5,998 nt of DNA from Pseudomonadota bacterium (GTDB lineage Bacteria; Pseudomonadota; Alphaproteobacteria; Rhizobiales; Rhizobiaceae): contig JAEYTV010000291.1 of the NCBI GenBank assembly GCA_023433855.1, positions 1 to 5,998 of the forward strand. The letters run 5' to 3'. Numbering within the stretch: the stretch's first letter is position 1; every line of letters starts with the position of its first letter. A model generated the notes under the pieces. The model was not told the origin of the DNA and did no database searches. It saw only the letters and a program-made list of their open reading frames with translations. Below, one piece after another: positions 1 to 5,998 of this stretch. A program made the position numbers and the translations under genes.

Positions 1-29
1 GAGCTGGGGAGAGCGGAGCCGAAGATCAT
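1..29 (-). CDS. Possible start of a downstream gene, cut by the window edge
   Basis: An ATG at 29-27 follows the permease stop codon (34-32) after only 2 bases. The frame stays open for its nine complete codons to the edge (MIFGSALPS). A weak purine-rich GAGA lies about 6 bases before the ATG. Such close spacing is usual within operons, so this may be the fifth gene. Nine codons are too few to identify a family. They do not resemble the start of E. coli SsuE flavin reductase as I recall it. It could equally be chance reading in non-coding DNA. Confidence 0.25.
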
Positions 30-31
30 TT

Positions 32-874
32 CTATCTCTGCATGCCCCAGCGACGGACAGTTACGGTTTCGATCAAACGGAAGACGACGCCCTCCACCAG
101 CAAGCCAATGATGATCACCATGGCGAGCCCCGCAAACACCTTATCGGTGAAAAGCTCGTTGCGGGCACGGAAGATGAACCACCCCAGCCCGCCATTCGAC
201 GAGCTTACCCCGAACACCAGCTCCGCTGCGATCAGTGTCCGCCATGCGAAGGCCCAGGCGATCTTCATGCCGTAGAGAATCGAAGGAAGTGCGGCGGGGA
301 TGAGAATGCGTAGCACATAAGAAGGGCCGCGAAGGCCGTAATTGCGCCCGACCAAGCGCTGCGTCTCCGGCACGCTGTCAAACCCCGCCAGCGTTGCAAG
401 CGCGAAAGGCCATAGCACCGCGTGGATGAGCACGACGAGCAGGCTTTTCTCCCCAAGCCCGAACCAGAGCATCGCCACGGGAAGCAGCGCTATGGCAGGC
501 AACGGGTTGAACATTGAGATCAGCGTCTGCAGCAACTCACGGAAAAAGCGGCTGACGACGGCCAGAGATACGAAGACGAAGGCGAGCAGAATCGCGATCG
601 CGTAGCCTTTCAGAAGCACGGACAGCGACGTCCACGAGGCGCTGAGCAGGTTCTCGGTGGTGAGTGCCTCCCAGAGAGCGGACATCGTCGCGAGGAAGCT
701 TGGGAAAAGGATCGGCTTGCCGCTGAAGCGCGCCGCAAGCTCCCAGATAAGGGCGAGCAAGGCCAGCACCAGCATCTTGCGCAGAATGGCGGAATTCCAG
801 GCAAAACTGCCTAGCCGGGACAGCGGGTTGAGGTGTGGCTTGAGCCCCGTCCCGGACAGCGAAATGTCAGACAT
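32..874 (-). CDS. ABC transporter permease, sulfonate/nitrate/taurine (SsuC/TauC) type
   Basis: Inner-membrane channel subunit of an ABC importer, 280 aa, of the BPD_transp_1 family in the NitT/TauT group. Hydrophobic spans lie near residues 34-50, 88-107, 123-140, 145-165, 205-222 and 247-268, the usual six. The cytoplasmic EAA-type loop that docks on the ATPase is near residues 172-200 (G180, then the IPAALP stretch at 192-197). The region AWRTLIAAE (210-218) followed by a GGLG turn (228-231) is typical of SsuC/TauC permeases. I chose the ATG at 874 (MSDISL) because a GGGAGG lies 12 bases upstream and it overlaps the ATPase gene by only 8 bases. A GTG at 952 in the same frame would add 26 unlikely residues and an 86-base overlap. 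The overlap suggests translational coupling. By context it is the ssuC equivalent, but I withhold the symbol because the exact substrate is unproven. Confidence 0.92.
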   Translation of the reverse strand: MSDISLSGTGLKPHLNPLSRLGSFAWNSAILRKMLVLALLALIWELAARFSGKPILFPSFLATMSALWEALTTENLLSASWTSLSVLLKGYAIAILLAFVFVSLAVVSRFFRELLQTLISMFNPLPAIALLPVAMLWFGLGEKSLLVVLIHAVLWPFALATLAGFDSVPETQRLVGRNYGLRGPSYVLRILIPAALPSILYGMKIAWAFAWRTLIAAELVFGVSSSNGGLGWFIFRARNELFTDKVFAGLAMVIIIGLLVEGVVFRLIETVTVRRWGMQR

Positions 875-1673
875 GTTCGAGATCGGCCTCCCGGCTCCTG
901 GGCGAAAACAGGAGGTCGTGCACCTCCCGGGACAGGCTTTCCAGGCGAGCACTTCCCAGGTCCTCGCAGCCGAAATCCTGCGTATCGAGGCTGGTGATCG
1001 TGCGGCCCGGATGCGGGCTGAGAAGATGAAGCTTCGTCCCGATCAGGATCGCCTCCTCGATCGAATGTGTGACGAAGAGGAGGGTAAAGCCCATCTCTTC
1101 CGCGAGAGAAAGGAGCTCGCCCTGGAGCTGGCTGCGCGTCAGCGCGTCGAGGGCTGCGAAAGGCTCGTCCATCAGCAGAGCGTCCGCGTCAGTGACGAGG
1201 GCCCGCGCGATTGCGGCCCGCTGCTTCATGCCACCTGAGAGCGTGTGCGGGTAGCTGTCGAGCACGCGCTCAAGGCCGACCTTGCGAAGCGTGACTTCGC
1301 TGCGTTCCCGGATCTCATTCCTGGCCAGCTTGCCGTCCATGCGCAGCGGGAATTCCACGTTCTGCCGCACGGTCTTCCACGGCAGAAGCTGGTCGAACTC
1401 CTGGAACACAACGATACGGTCGGAACCCGGCCCTTTGACCTCGCGGCCCCGGACGCGGATGGTCCCCGACGCCGGCTTCAGAAAACCGGCGACCGCCTTC
1501 AGGATCGACGACTTGCCGCAGCCCGATGGCCCGAGAAGCACGAGGCGTTCTCCCTCGCCTGCGTGCAGGGAAACGTCATCGACCGCCCTGACGGTGCCGG
1601 TGGATGTGGCGTAGTCGAGCGTCAGGTGCTCGACCTCGAAGACACTCGGAGGAGAAGGGTCTCGCGCCAGCAT
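867..1673 (-). CDS. ABC transporter ATP-binding protein, sulfonate/nitrate/taurine (SsuB/TauB) type
   Basis: Cytoplasmic ATPase, 268 aa, that powers the importer as a dimer on the permease. All nucleotide-binding motifs are intact: Walker A GPSGCGKS (48-55), Q-loop Q91 in VFQEFDQLLPW, signature LSGGMKQ (145-151), Walker B LLMDEP (166-171) with catalytic E170, D-loop ALD (174-176) and switch H203. The QxxxLLPW form of the Q-loop and the DALTR after the D-loop are typical of the SsuB/TauB/NrtD group. The start ATG at 1673 lies 3 bases after the binding-protein stop, with a modest GGAAG upstream inside that gene. The C-terminal tail (about 220-268) has no regulatory domain I recognise. It pairs with the neighbouring permease and binding protein, so it is the ssuB equivalent by context. 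Confidence 0.95.
   Translation of the reverse strand: MLARDPSPPSVFEVEHLTLDYATSTGTVRAVDDVSLHAGEGERLVLLGPSGCGKSSILKAVAGFLKPASGTIRVRGREVKGPGSDRIVVFQEFDQLLPWKTVRQNVEFPLRMDGKLARNEIRERSEVTLRKVGLERVLDSYPHTLSGGMKQRAAIARALVTDADALLMDEPFAALDALTRSQLQGELLSLAEEMGFTLLFVTHSIEEAILIGTKLHLLSPHPGRTITSLDTQDFGCEDLGSARLESLSREVHDLLFSPRSREADLEHV
887..892 (-). promoter_or_regulatory. Ribosome binding site for the permease
   Basis: GGGAGG on the minus strand lies 12 bases before the ATG at 874, inside the end of the ATPase gene. The spacing is a little long. It supports the 874 start over the upstream GTG at 952. Confidence 0.45.
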
Positions 1674-1676
1674 GAC

Positions 1677-2681
1677 TCAGCTTCCATTCTCGTTGTGCAG
1701 TTCCTCGACCGTATAATCCTTCCAGCTGTCAGCTTTGATCTTGATGGCACCGGTGCGATAGAGGAAGTTGGCAAAGGCGAAGGAGCGGGACGGAACGACG
1801 GTGAACTTGCTATCAGGGCTCTCGATCAGAGACTGGATGAAGGCGGGATCGAGTTTGGATTTCTCGACGCGGACATAGGTCTCGGCTGCAGCCTTCTTGT
1901 TTGCCTCGATCCAGGCACTCGCCTCCTTCAGCGCCTCGAAGAAGGCCTGAAAAGTCTTCGGATTTTCCTCACGCCAGGCCGTGGTGGCGTAGAGATAGGT
2001 CGGCGTCACCGGCCCACCCAGCACGTCATAGGAGGAGAAGACCCGGTGAATTTTTGGATCCTTCAGCGCCTGCTCCTGAAAGGGCGTGTTAGACAGATGT
2101 GCCGTGATTTCGGTTGAGCCGGCAAGAAGCGCGGCCGTTGCGTCCGGATGCGCGAGCGTGACGGTGTTGTTGTCGAGCTTGTTCTGGTTGCCGGGTCCAA
2201 ATTCCTTTTCGGCGGCCATCTGCAGGATGCGCGCCTGCACCGAAACTCCGATCGCCGGAAGCGCAATCTTGTCGCTCGACTTGAAGTCTTTGAGCGACTT
2301 GATCTCCGGATTGTTGGTGACCAGGTAGTTTGGCTGATTGGCGAGCCCTCCGACGATTTTGACGGTTCCGCCGGTGCGATCCCAAAGCGTCAGGAAGGGT
2401 CCGATGCCGGCCGCCGCGATATCGATCGAGCCCGACAGGAGAGCCGCATTAATGGCATCGCCACCCGAAAGCTGGGCCCACTCGACCGTCACGTCGTCCA
2501 GTCCCAGCGCCTTGGCGTGCTTCTGGATCAGGTTCTGGTCGCGCATCACATGCAGCGGCAGATACAGCGTGCCGAATTGTTGGGAGATGCGGATCAGGCC
2601 TTCTGCATGGGCGCCTGTGCCCGGAACCATGGCCGAGAGCGCCAGGGCCGCAGCCGCAAAAAGCTTCATGGATGTCTTCAT
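1677..2681 (-). CDS. ABC transporter periplasmic substrate-binding protein, SsuA/NMT1-like
   Basis: Periplasmic ligand-capturing subunit, 334 aa. The N-terminus is a classic Sec signal peptide: MKTSMK, a hydrophobic core (about 7-20), and an AHA site with likely cleavage after A26. There is no lipobox cysteine, so the mature protein should be soluble. The mature part has the two-lobe SsuA/TauA/THI5 layout: an opening beta strand LIRISQQFG, then GGDAINAALLSGSIDIAAAG (73-92), where a family member senses its ligand, then a lobe-crossing stretch near 130-150. The ATG at 2681 has AAAGG 7 bases upstream; M5 is a weaker alternative. Placement between ssuD and the ATPase argues for a sulfonate ligand. 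The second lobe (about 185-215) lacks the WDPYY-like stretch that I recall in E. coli SsuA, so ligand and exact orthology are open. I therefore give no symbol. Confidence 0.9.
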   Translation of the reverse strand: MKTSMKLFAAAALALSAMVPGTGAHAEGLIRISQQFGTLYLPLHVMRDQNLIQKHAKALGLDDVTVEWAQLSGGDAINAALLSGSIDIAAAGIGPFLTLWDRTGGTVKIVGGLANQPNYLVTNNPEIKSLKDFKSSDKIALPAIGVSVQARILQMAAEKEFGPGNQNKLDNNTVTLAHPDATAALLAGSTEITAHLSNTPFQEQALKDPKIHRVFSSYDVLGGPVTPTYLYATTAWREENPKTFQAFFEALKEASAWIEANKKAAAETYVRVEKSKLDPAFIQSLIESPDSKFTVVPSRSFAFANFLYRTGAIKIKADSWKDYTVEELHNENGS

Positions 2682-2726
2682 CGCTGTACCTTTGAAAAAA
2701 GAGGGAAGCTCGATATCATCGGGATC

Positions 2727-3899
2727 TCAGCCCGCCGCGGCGGCAAGCTTTGATCCGCCATAGTCACCCACCGCGAATTCATTCGCCACGCTGTCACGCA
2801 GGCCCAGCCGCCGATGAGCGTCGATGCCAAGTTCAGGGAACAGGAGCTCGGCCACGCGGTAGGCCTCTTCCAGATGCGGATAGCCGGAGCCGATGATCGT
2901 ATCGATGCCGAGGGCGTGATACTCACGCAACCTGTCCGCCACCTGCTGCGGGGTGCCGACAAGCGCAGTGCCGACGCCGGTCCGCACCAGTCCGACGCCC
3001 GCCCAGAGATTGGGAGCGACCACCAGCTTGTCGCGGCGGCCGCCATGCAGGGCGGCCTGGCGGCGCTGACCGACAGAGTCCATTTCCTTCTGGAACCGCT
3101 GCCAGCTGCGCTCGATCTGCTCGTCGGAGATATTGCTGATGAGCTTGTCCGCTGCCCGCCAGGCATCCTCCTCGTCCTCGCGAACGATGAAATGGATGCG
3201 CATTCCAAAGCGGACATTGCGCCCGTTGCGGGCGGCTTTCGCCTTCACCGAATCCAGCTTCTCCTTCACCTGGTCCAGCGGCTCGCCCCAGGTGAGGTAC
3301 ATGTCCGTAGCGTCGACGGCAAGATCCTGCCCCGCCTCCGACGAGCCACCGAAGAACAGGGGCGGATGCGGTTGGCCGACCGGCGGGAAATCGGATCGCG
3401 CGCCCTTGAGCTGGTAGTATTTCCCGTCGAAGTCGACTGTCTCGCCCGTCAGCAGGCGCTTCCAAATGTCGAGGAATTCGCCGGCCTGTTGGTAGCGCTC
3501 ATCATGGCCGAGAAAGATGCCGTCACCCGCCAGCTCCGTCGGGTTGCCGCCGACCACCACGTTCAGGAGCAACCGTCCACTGCTCAAGCGGTCGACGGCG
3601 GCCGTCTGGCGGGCCGCAAAGGTCGGCGAAGTCACGCCCGGCCTCAGCGCCACCAGGTATTTGAGGCGCTCGGTGACGACGGAAAGTCCTGCCGCCGTGA
3701 TCCAGGAATCCTCGCAGGATTGGCCGGTGGGAAGAAGCGCGCCTTCAAAGCCCAGTTCATCGCAGGCGATCGCCACCTGCTTGAGGTAGCGGAACTCCGG
3801 TGGACGGCTCAGACGATCCGCCCCCAGATAGGTGCCATCGCCGTGCGTCGGGATGAACCAGAAGAAGTTGAGCGGCTGAAAGTTTGGATCGGTGGCCAT
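2727..3899 (-). CDS. ssuD: FMNH2-dependent alkanesulfonate monooxygenase
   Basis: Cytoplasmic bacterial-luciferase-like (LLM) enzyme, 390 aa. It uses FMNH2 and O2 to cleave the C-S bond of alkanesulfonates, giving an aldehyde and sulfite for use as a sulfur source. The sequence follows E. coli SsuD (381 aa) nearly end to end: [14 protein letters not shown] at the N-terminus, [60 protein letters not shown] and [18 protein letters not shown]. The residues known as important in E. coli (C54, R226, H228, R297, Y331) all have counterparts: C62, R234, H236, R306 and Y340. The shift is eight extra N-terminal residues plus one insertion near 255-275. The ATG at 3899 has AGGA 6 bases upstream. It is the first gene of the operon. 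The enzyme needs a separate NAD(P)H:flavin reductase (SsuE), which is not in this window. Confidence 0.96.
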   Translation of the reverse strand: MATDPNFQPLNFFWFIPTHGDGTYLGADRLSRPPEFRYLKQVAIACDELGFEGALLPTGQSCEDSWITAAGLSVVTERLKYLVALRPGVTSPTFAARQTAAVDRLSSGRLLLNVVVGGNPTELAGDGIFLGHDERYQQAGEFLDIWKRLLTGETVDFDGKYYQLKGARSDFPPVGQPHPPLFFGGSSEAGQDLAVDATDMYLTWGEPLDQVKEKLDSVKAKAARNGRNVRFGMRIHFIVREDEEDAWRAADKLISNISDEQIERSWQRFQKEMDSVGQRRQAALHGGRRDKLVVAPNLWAGVGLVRTGVGTALVGTPQQVADRLREYHALGIDTIIGSGYPHLEEAYRVAELLFPELGIDAHRRLGLRDSVANEFAVGDYGGSKLAAAAG

Positions 3900-3950
3900 G
3901 CTAAATCCTCATCACGATAAGGAAGAGGCTAAAGACGACCTGTTAGATCG

Positions 3951-3972
3951 AGAAGGAACAATATTCTCTTCT
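3951..3972. promoter_or_regulatory. Imperfect dyad upstream of ssuD, possible operator
   Basis: A 22-bp element has perfect outer arms AGAAG and CTTCT around an AT-rich centre (AATATT), with two further symmetric positions inside. It lies about 52-73 bases before the ssuD ATG, where a LysR-type activator such as a CysB/Cbl relative could bind. Sulfonate operons are commonly under such sulfur-limitation regulators, but no regulator gene is in the window and the match to any known site is unproven. Confidence 0.25.
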
Positions 3973-4082
3973 GCTGTGGCGGCTGGCCGGACATGCCTAA
4001 AGGTTCCCACCGAAGCGAAACGTCCTTCCCGGTAGAGATTAATACTTCTTTTCTGGAAGTCCTGCGCTTTCCCGGGACGGAA

Positions 4083-4133
4083 GAGCAGAAGCGTTACTTC
4101 TTCTCCCGGGCGCCAGCCGGCGAACACTTCGCC
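4083..4133 (-). terminator. Tandem hairpins downstream of the antiporter gene, possible terminator
   Basis: Two stem-loops lie 67-117 bases past the antiporter stop. The first met by the transcript is a perfect 6-bp stem, GGCGAA-GTG-TTCGCC on the minus strand (4119-4133). The second is an 8-bp stem with one mismatch around AGAAG-TAACG-CTTCT (4083-4105). Neither is followed by a proper U-run, only CTCTTCC after the second, so intrinsic termination is uncertain. They could instead protect the RNA 3' end or mark Rho-dependent ending. Confidence 0.3.
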
Positions 4134-4199
4134 AACGCGCTCGAAGAAACGGGCTCGTACCTTCGTCCCTGCTTCCTGTGTGCGTGTCGCGCCTCTCGT

Positions 4200-5837
4200 T
4201 CAGATGGTATAACGCGCTTCCATAAGATCGATCTCGCCAACAAGCCGGCGCATGAGGTCGTCGGGAATTTCTCCCTTGCGAGCCAGGCGGAAGTATTCGT
4301 CCCGCTGGGCCCTGAGCGCCCCAAGCCGGAGACGGCGGTCTGCCGCCTCCATCTTCCGAAAGGTCTCGACCTCGTCGTCGGTGCCGCCTCTGCCTTCGAC
4401 GCGTCTGCGATACGTCTCCGTCAGCCTCGATGCGACGTCGGCATAAAGGTCGGCGTCATTGCCCTCTTCAGCCATGGCTTGCTGAAGGCGGTTGATCATG
4501 CGGATCGCAGCCTCGGCTGCGCTCGCGCGGGCCATGTCCTCCGCGTGATGATGGTTGGGTTCCGGTGGAAGCTCGACCCCCTTCAGCACCATTGGAAGTC
4601 CTATGGTCGCGGCAATCAGGGACAGGACGATCACGCCGGCTGCGAGGAAGATCGCCAGGTCGCGAACGGGGAAAGGCGTGCCGTCGTTCATCAGGATTGG
4701 CAGCGTGAGGACGCCCGCGAGAGTGACCGCCCCGCGGGTTCCTCCAAGGGAAGCTGCAACCAGAAGGCGCCAACCTGGCCTGGAGGCGCGCTTGCCTGCA
4801 GGAGCCGCTCCAAACCACGTGAACCGGAACGACACCCAGACCCAGGCGAAGCGCAGGAGCGCGAGGCCCGTGGTGATGGCGATCACGTAGACTACCAGCC
4901 ACACCGGATGAAGATGTCCCGTTTCGCGGACGATTCTTGCTGCACCGGAAACGATCCGCGGCAACTGCTCGCCGAAGAGGACAAAGATCATGCCGTTCAA
5001 TGCGAAATGGAAGGTCTCCCACACGGCGTTGCGGCCGAGGCGCGTCGTCGCCAGCGCCGAACCGCGCAATTCGACGTAGCTCATGGTGATGCCGGCGGCG
5101 ACCGCCGCCAGAATGCCCGAACAGCCAAGACGCTCGGCCAGAAGATATGCGCCGAAGGGCAGCACGAGGCTGAGCAGGATCTGCGAGCCCGGCTCCTCTC
5201 CGTATTTTCGCACGACAGCCTGCTTGACTGCCATCACCACCAGAACCACTCCAGCTCCCACCGCCATGCCTCCGAGGGCGAGCCACAAGAAGGTTCCGAA
5301 AGCATCCACGAGTGAAAAGGTCCCGGTCAAGGCTGCCGCGACCGCAAAGCGCATGCATACGAGGCCGGACGCATCGTTGAGCAGCGCTTCGCCTTGCAGG
5401 ATCTGCATCAGCCGGTGTGGAATGGGAACACGGGCGGCGACGGCCGATACCGCGACGGGATCGGTTGGCGAGAGGATGGCTGCAAGCGCGAACGCCACCG
5501 GCAGCGGCATTGCCGGGATCATCCAGTGAATGAGGAAGCCGGCGCCGAGCACGGTGAAGACGACAAGGCCCATCGCCAGGGAGAGTATCGTCCCCTTGTT
5601 GCGCAGCAGCCCTTCCTTAGGGATACGCCATCCGTCCAGGAACATCAGCGGCGGAAGGAAAATAAGGAAGAAGATTTCCGGCTGCAGTTGAACCCCGCTA
5701 TGGGTGAACGAGGCGATGGCTGCCCCCAGCGCGATCTGGACAAGCGGCAGGGGGATGGCCAGGGGAGAAACGCGCGAGAGGGTGCCGCTGAAGATTACTG
5801 CGAGGATAAAGATCAGAGTGATCGTGATGCTTTGCAT
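4200..5837 (-). CDS. Na+/H+ antiporter, CPA1 family (NhaP/YjcE type)
   Basis: Inner-membrane cation/proton exchanger, 545 aa, for pH and sodium balance. It aligns along its whole length with E. coli YjcE as I recall it (549 aa). Key parts are: the short N-terminal first membrane span; FLDGW (66-70) after a hydrophobic span; LSPTDPVAV with T125-D126; EALLNDASG with N154-D155, the ND pair typical of electroneutral CPA1 exchangers; SGILAAVAAG (240-249); and GGTRGAVTLAG with R368. About 12 spans end near residue 415. A hydrophilic, charged tail (about 425-545) follows, with a His triplet (429-431) and heptad-like helices, probably cytoplasmic. The ATG at 5837 is chosen because AAAGG lies 9 bases upstream and the first span then begins as in YjcE. 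A GTG at 5855 would add six residues (551 aa). The gene stands alone; its link to the sulfonate operon is only position. Cation preference (Na+, K+ or Li+) cannot be read from sequence. Confidence 0.93.
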   Translation of the reverse strand: MQSITITLIFILAVIFSGTLSRVSPLAIPLPLVQIALGAAIASFTHSGVQLQPEIFFLIFLPPLMFLDGWRIPKEGLLRNKGTILSLAMGLVVFTVLGAGFLIHWMIPAMPLPVAFALAAILSPTDPVAVSAVAARVPIPHRLMQILQGEALLNDASGLVCMRFAVAAALTGTFSLVDAFGTFLWLALGGMAVGAGVVLVVMAVKQAVVRKYGEEPGSQILLSLVLPFGAYLLAERLGCSGILAAVAAGITMSYVELRGSALATTRLGRNAVWETFHFALNGMIFVLFGEQLPRIVSGAARIVRETGHLHPVWLVVYVIAITTGLALLRFAWVWVSFRFTWFGAAPAGKRASRPGWRLLVAASLGGTRGAVTLAGVLTLPILMNDGTPFPVRDLAIFLAAGVIVLSLIAATIGLPMVLKGVELPPEPNHHHAEDMARASAAEAAIRMINRLQQAMAEEGNDADLYADVASRLTETYRRRVEGRGGTDDEVETFRKMEAADRRLRLGALRAQRDEYFRLARKGEIPDDLMRRLVGEIDLMEARYTI

Positions 5838-5846
5838 ATCCTGGCG

Positions 5847-5853
5847 CCTTTCC
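5847..5853 (-). promoter_or_regulatory. Ribosome binding site for the antiporter
   Basis: GGAAAGG on the minus strand lies 9 bases before the ATG at 5837. The alternative GTG at 5855 has its nearest purine-rich match (AAGGA) about 20 bases away, too far to work well. This decides the start in favour of 5837. Confidence 0.5.
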
Positions 5854-5871
5854 ACGGAGCGGCGCGAACAG

Positions 5872-5898
5872 ATTATCCTTTGTTAATAAAACAAACAA
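5872..5898 (-). promoter_or_regulatory. Possible sigma-70-type promoter for the antiporter
   Basis: On the minus strand a TTGTTT (5898-5893) is followed after 15 bases by GATAAT (5877-5872), which differs from the TATAAT consensus at one base. The pair lies 35-61 bases before the ATG, in the most AT-rich patch of the window. The 15-base spacing is short of the usual 17, so the -35 assignment is weak, while the -10 is good. Confidence 0.35.
5879..5895. repeat. Perfect inverted repeat within the putative antiporter promoter
   Basis: TTTGTT-AATAA-AACAAA on the plus strand: 6-bp perfect arms with a 5-base spacer. It covers the spacer between the putative -35 and -10 and part of the -35, which is where a repressor would block polymerase. 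It is AT-only apart from one G and one C, so chance symmetry is possible. Confidence 0.35.
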
Positions 5899-5998
5899 TC
5901 GATGCCACGTCTCAGGTTCTGCTGACGAGCTCGCTGCAAGTTTCATCGGCCCTTTTACCAGCCATCTCTTTTCTTCCACGGGACGCGCCCTGTCACTT
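5899..5998. other. Non-coding upstream region at the right edge
   Basis: I see no supported gene here. A minus-strand frame from a GTG near 5979 runs through into the antiporter gene in another frame and has no family trait. A short imperfect GC palindrome (GGGACGCGCCC, about 5980-5990) is present but has no U-run. Confidence 0.4.

Larger units (their letters stand above)
3900..4199. other. Intergenic region between the antiporter gene and ssuD
   Basis: This 300-base gap separates two co-directional transcription units. It should hold the end of the antiporter transcript and the promoter of the ssu-type operon. The supported contents are two neighbouring hairpins (4083-4133) and an imperfect dyad (3951-3972). 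I could not find a convincing -35/-10 pair in front of ssuD. The base composition is more AT-rich between about 3900 and 3975 than in the flanking genes. A 71-codon minus-strand frame from a GTG at 4127 shows no family trait and I do not call it. Confidence 0.6.

Noticed and set aside
1245..2117. A 290-codon plus-strand open frame
   Set aside because: It crosses two well-supported minus-strand genes (ATPase and binding protein) in antisense and shows no recognisable family.
2695..2721. A hairpin (CGAT-GAT-ATCG on the minus strand) followed by T6 between ssuD and the binding-protein gene, as an attenuator
   Set aside because: The stem is only 4 bp and the T-run begins about 10 bases later. 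The gap is only 45 bases in an otherwise tight operon, so it is unlikely to terminate.
2814..3920. A 368-codon plus-strand open frame
   Set aside because: It is the antisense shadow of ssuD, whose catalytic residues and full length are clear.
3912..4127. A 71-codon minus-strand frame in the gap before ssuD
   Set aside because: It starts with GTG inside a hairpin, has no good ribosome binding site and shows no family trait.
3993..5315. A 440-codon plus-strand open frame running from the gap across most of the antiporter gene
   Set aside because: It is antisense to a clear full-length antiporter. Its translation is rich in Arg, His and acidic residues without any domain. Long antisense frames are common in GC-rich genes.
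5698..5979. A 93-codon minus-strand frame overlapping the antiporter start
   Set aside because: Most of it overlaps the antiporter N-terminus in another frame, and it has no domain-like features.

Overview
The window is GC-rich, with short AT-rich patches only in intergenic DNA. Its proteins and gene order look like those of an alphaproteobacterium of the rhizobial type (Rhizobium, Sinorhizobium, Agrobacterium, Mesorhizobium and relatives). That placement is an impression from protein style and base composition; no marker gene fixes the genus. All supported genes lie on the minus strand, so transcription runs from high to low coordinates.

Region 5856-5998 is non-coding upstream DNA with a possible promoter and a perfect 17-bp dyad. 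Region 4200-5837 encodes a CPA1-family Na+/H+ antiporter (NhaP/YjcE type). Region 3900-4199 is a 300-base gap with hairpins that may end the antiporter transcript, and an imperfect dyad upstream of the next operon.

Region 32-3899 is a tight four-gene operon for using organosulfur compounds. It runs: FMNH2-dependent alkanesulfonate monooxygenase (ssuD, 2727-3899), periplasmic substrate-binding protein (1677-2681), ABC ATPase (867-1673) and ABC permease (32-874). The gaps are 45, 3 and -8 bases, which indicates co-transcription and translational coupling. The binding protein, ATPase and permease would import a sulfonate. SsuD would then split its C-S bond with reduced flavin and O2, releasing sulfite for cysteine synthesis. 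No flavin reductase (ssuE) is in the window, so reduced FMN must come from a gene outside it. A possible next gene begins 2 bases after the permease and runs off the left edge.

I see no transposon, CRISPR array, RNA gene or phage trait. I do not see a new biological system here. The points worth a second look are modest: the unusual operon order and missing reductase, a binding protein that differs from E. coli SsuA in its second lobe, and three dyad or hairpin elements in the intergenic DNA.
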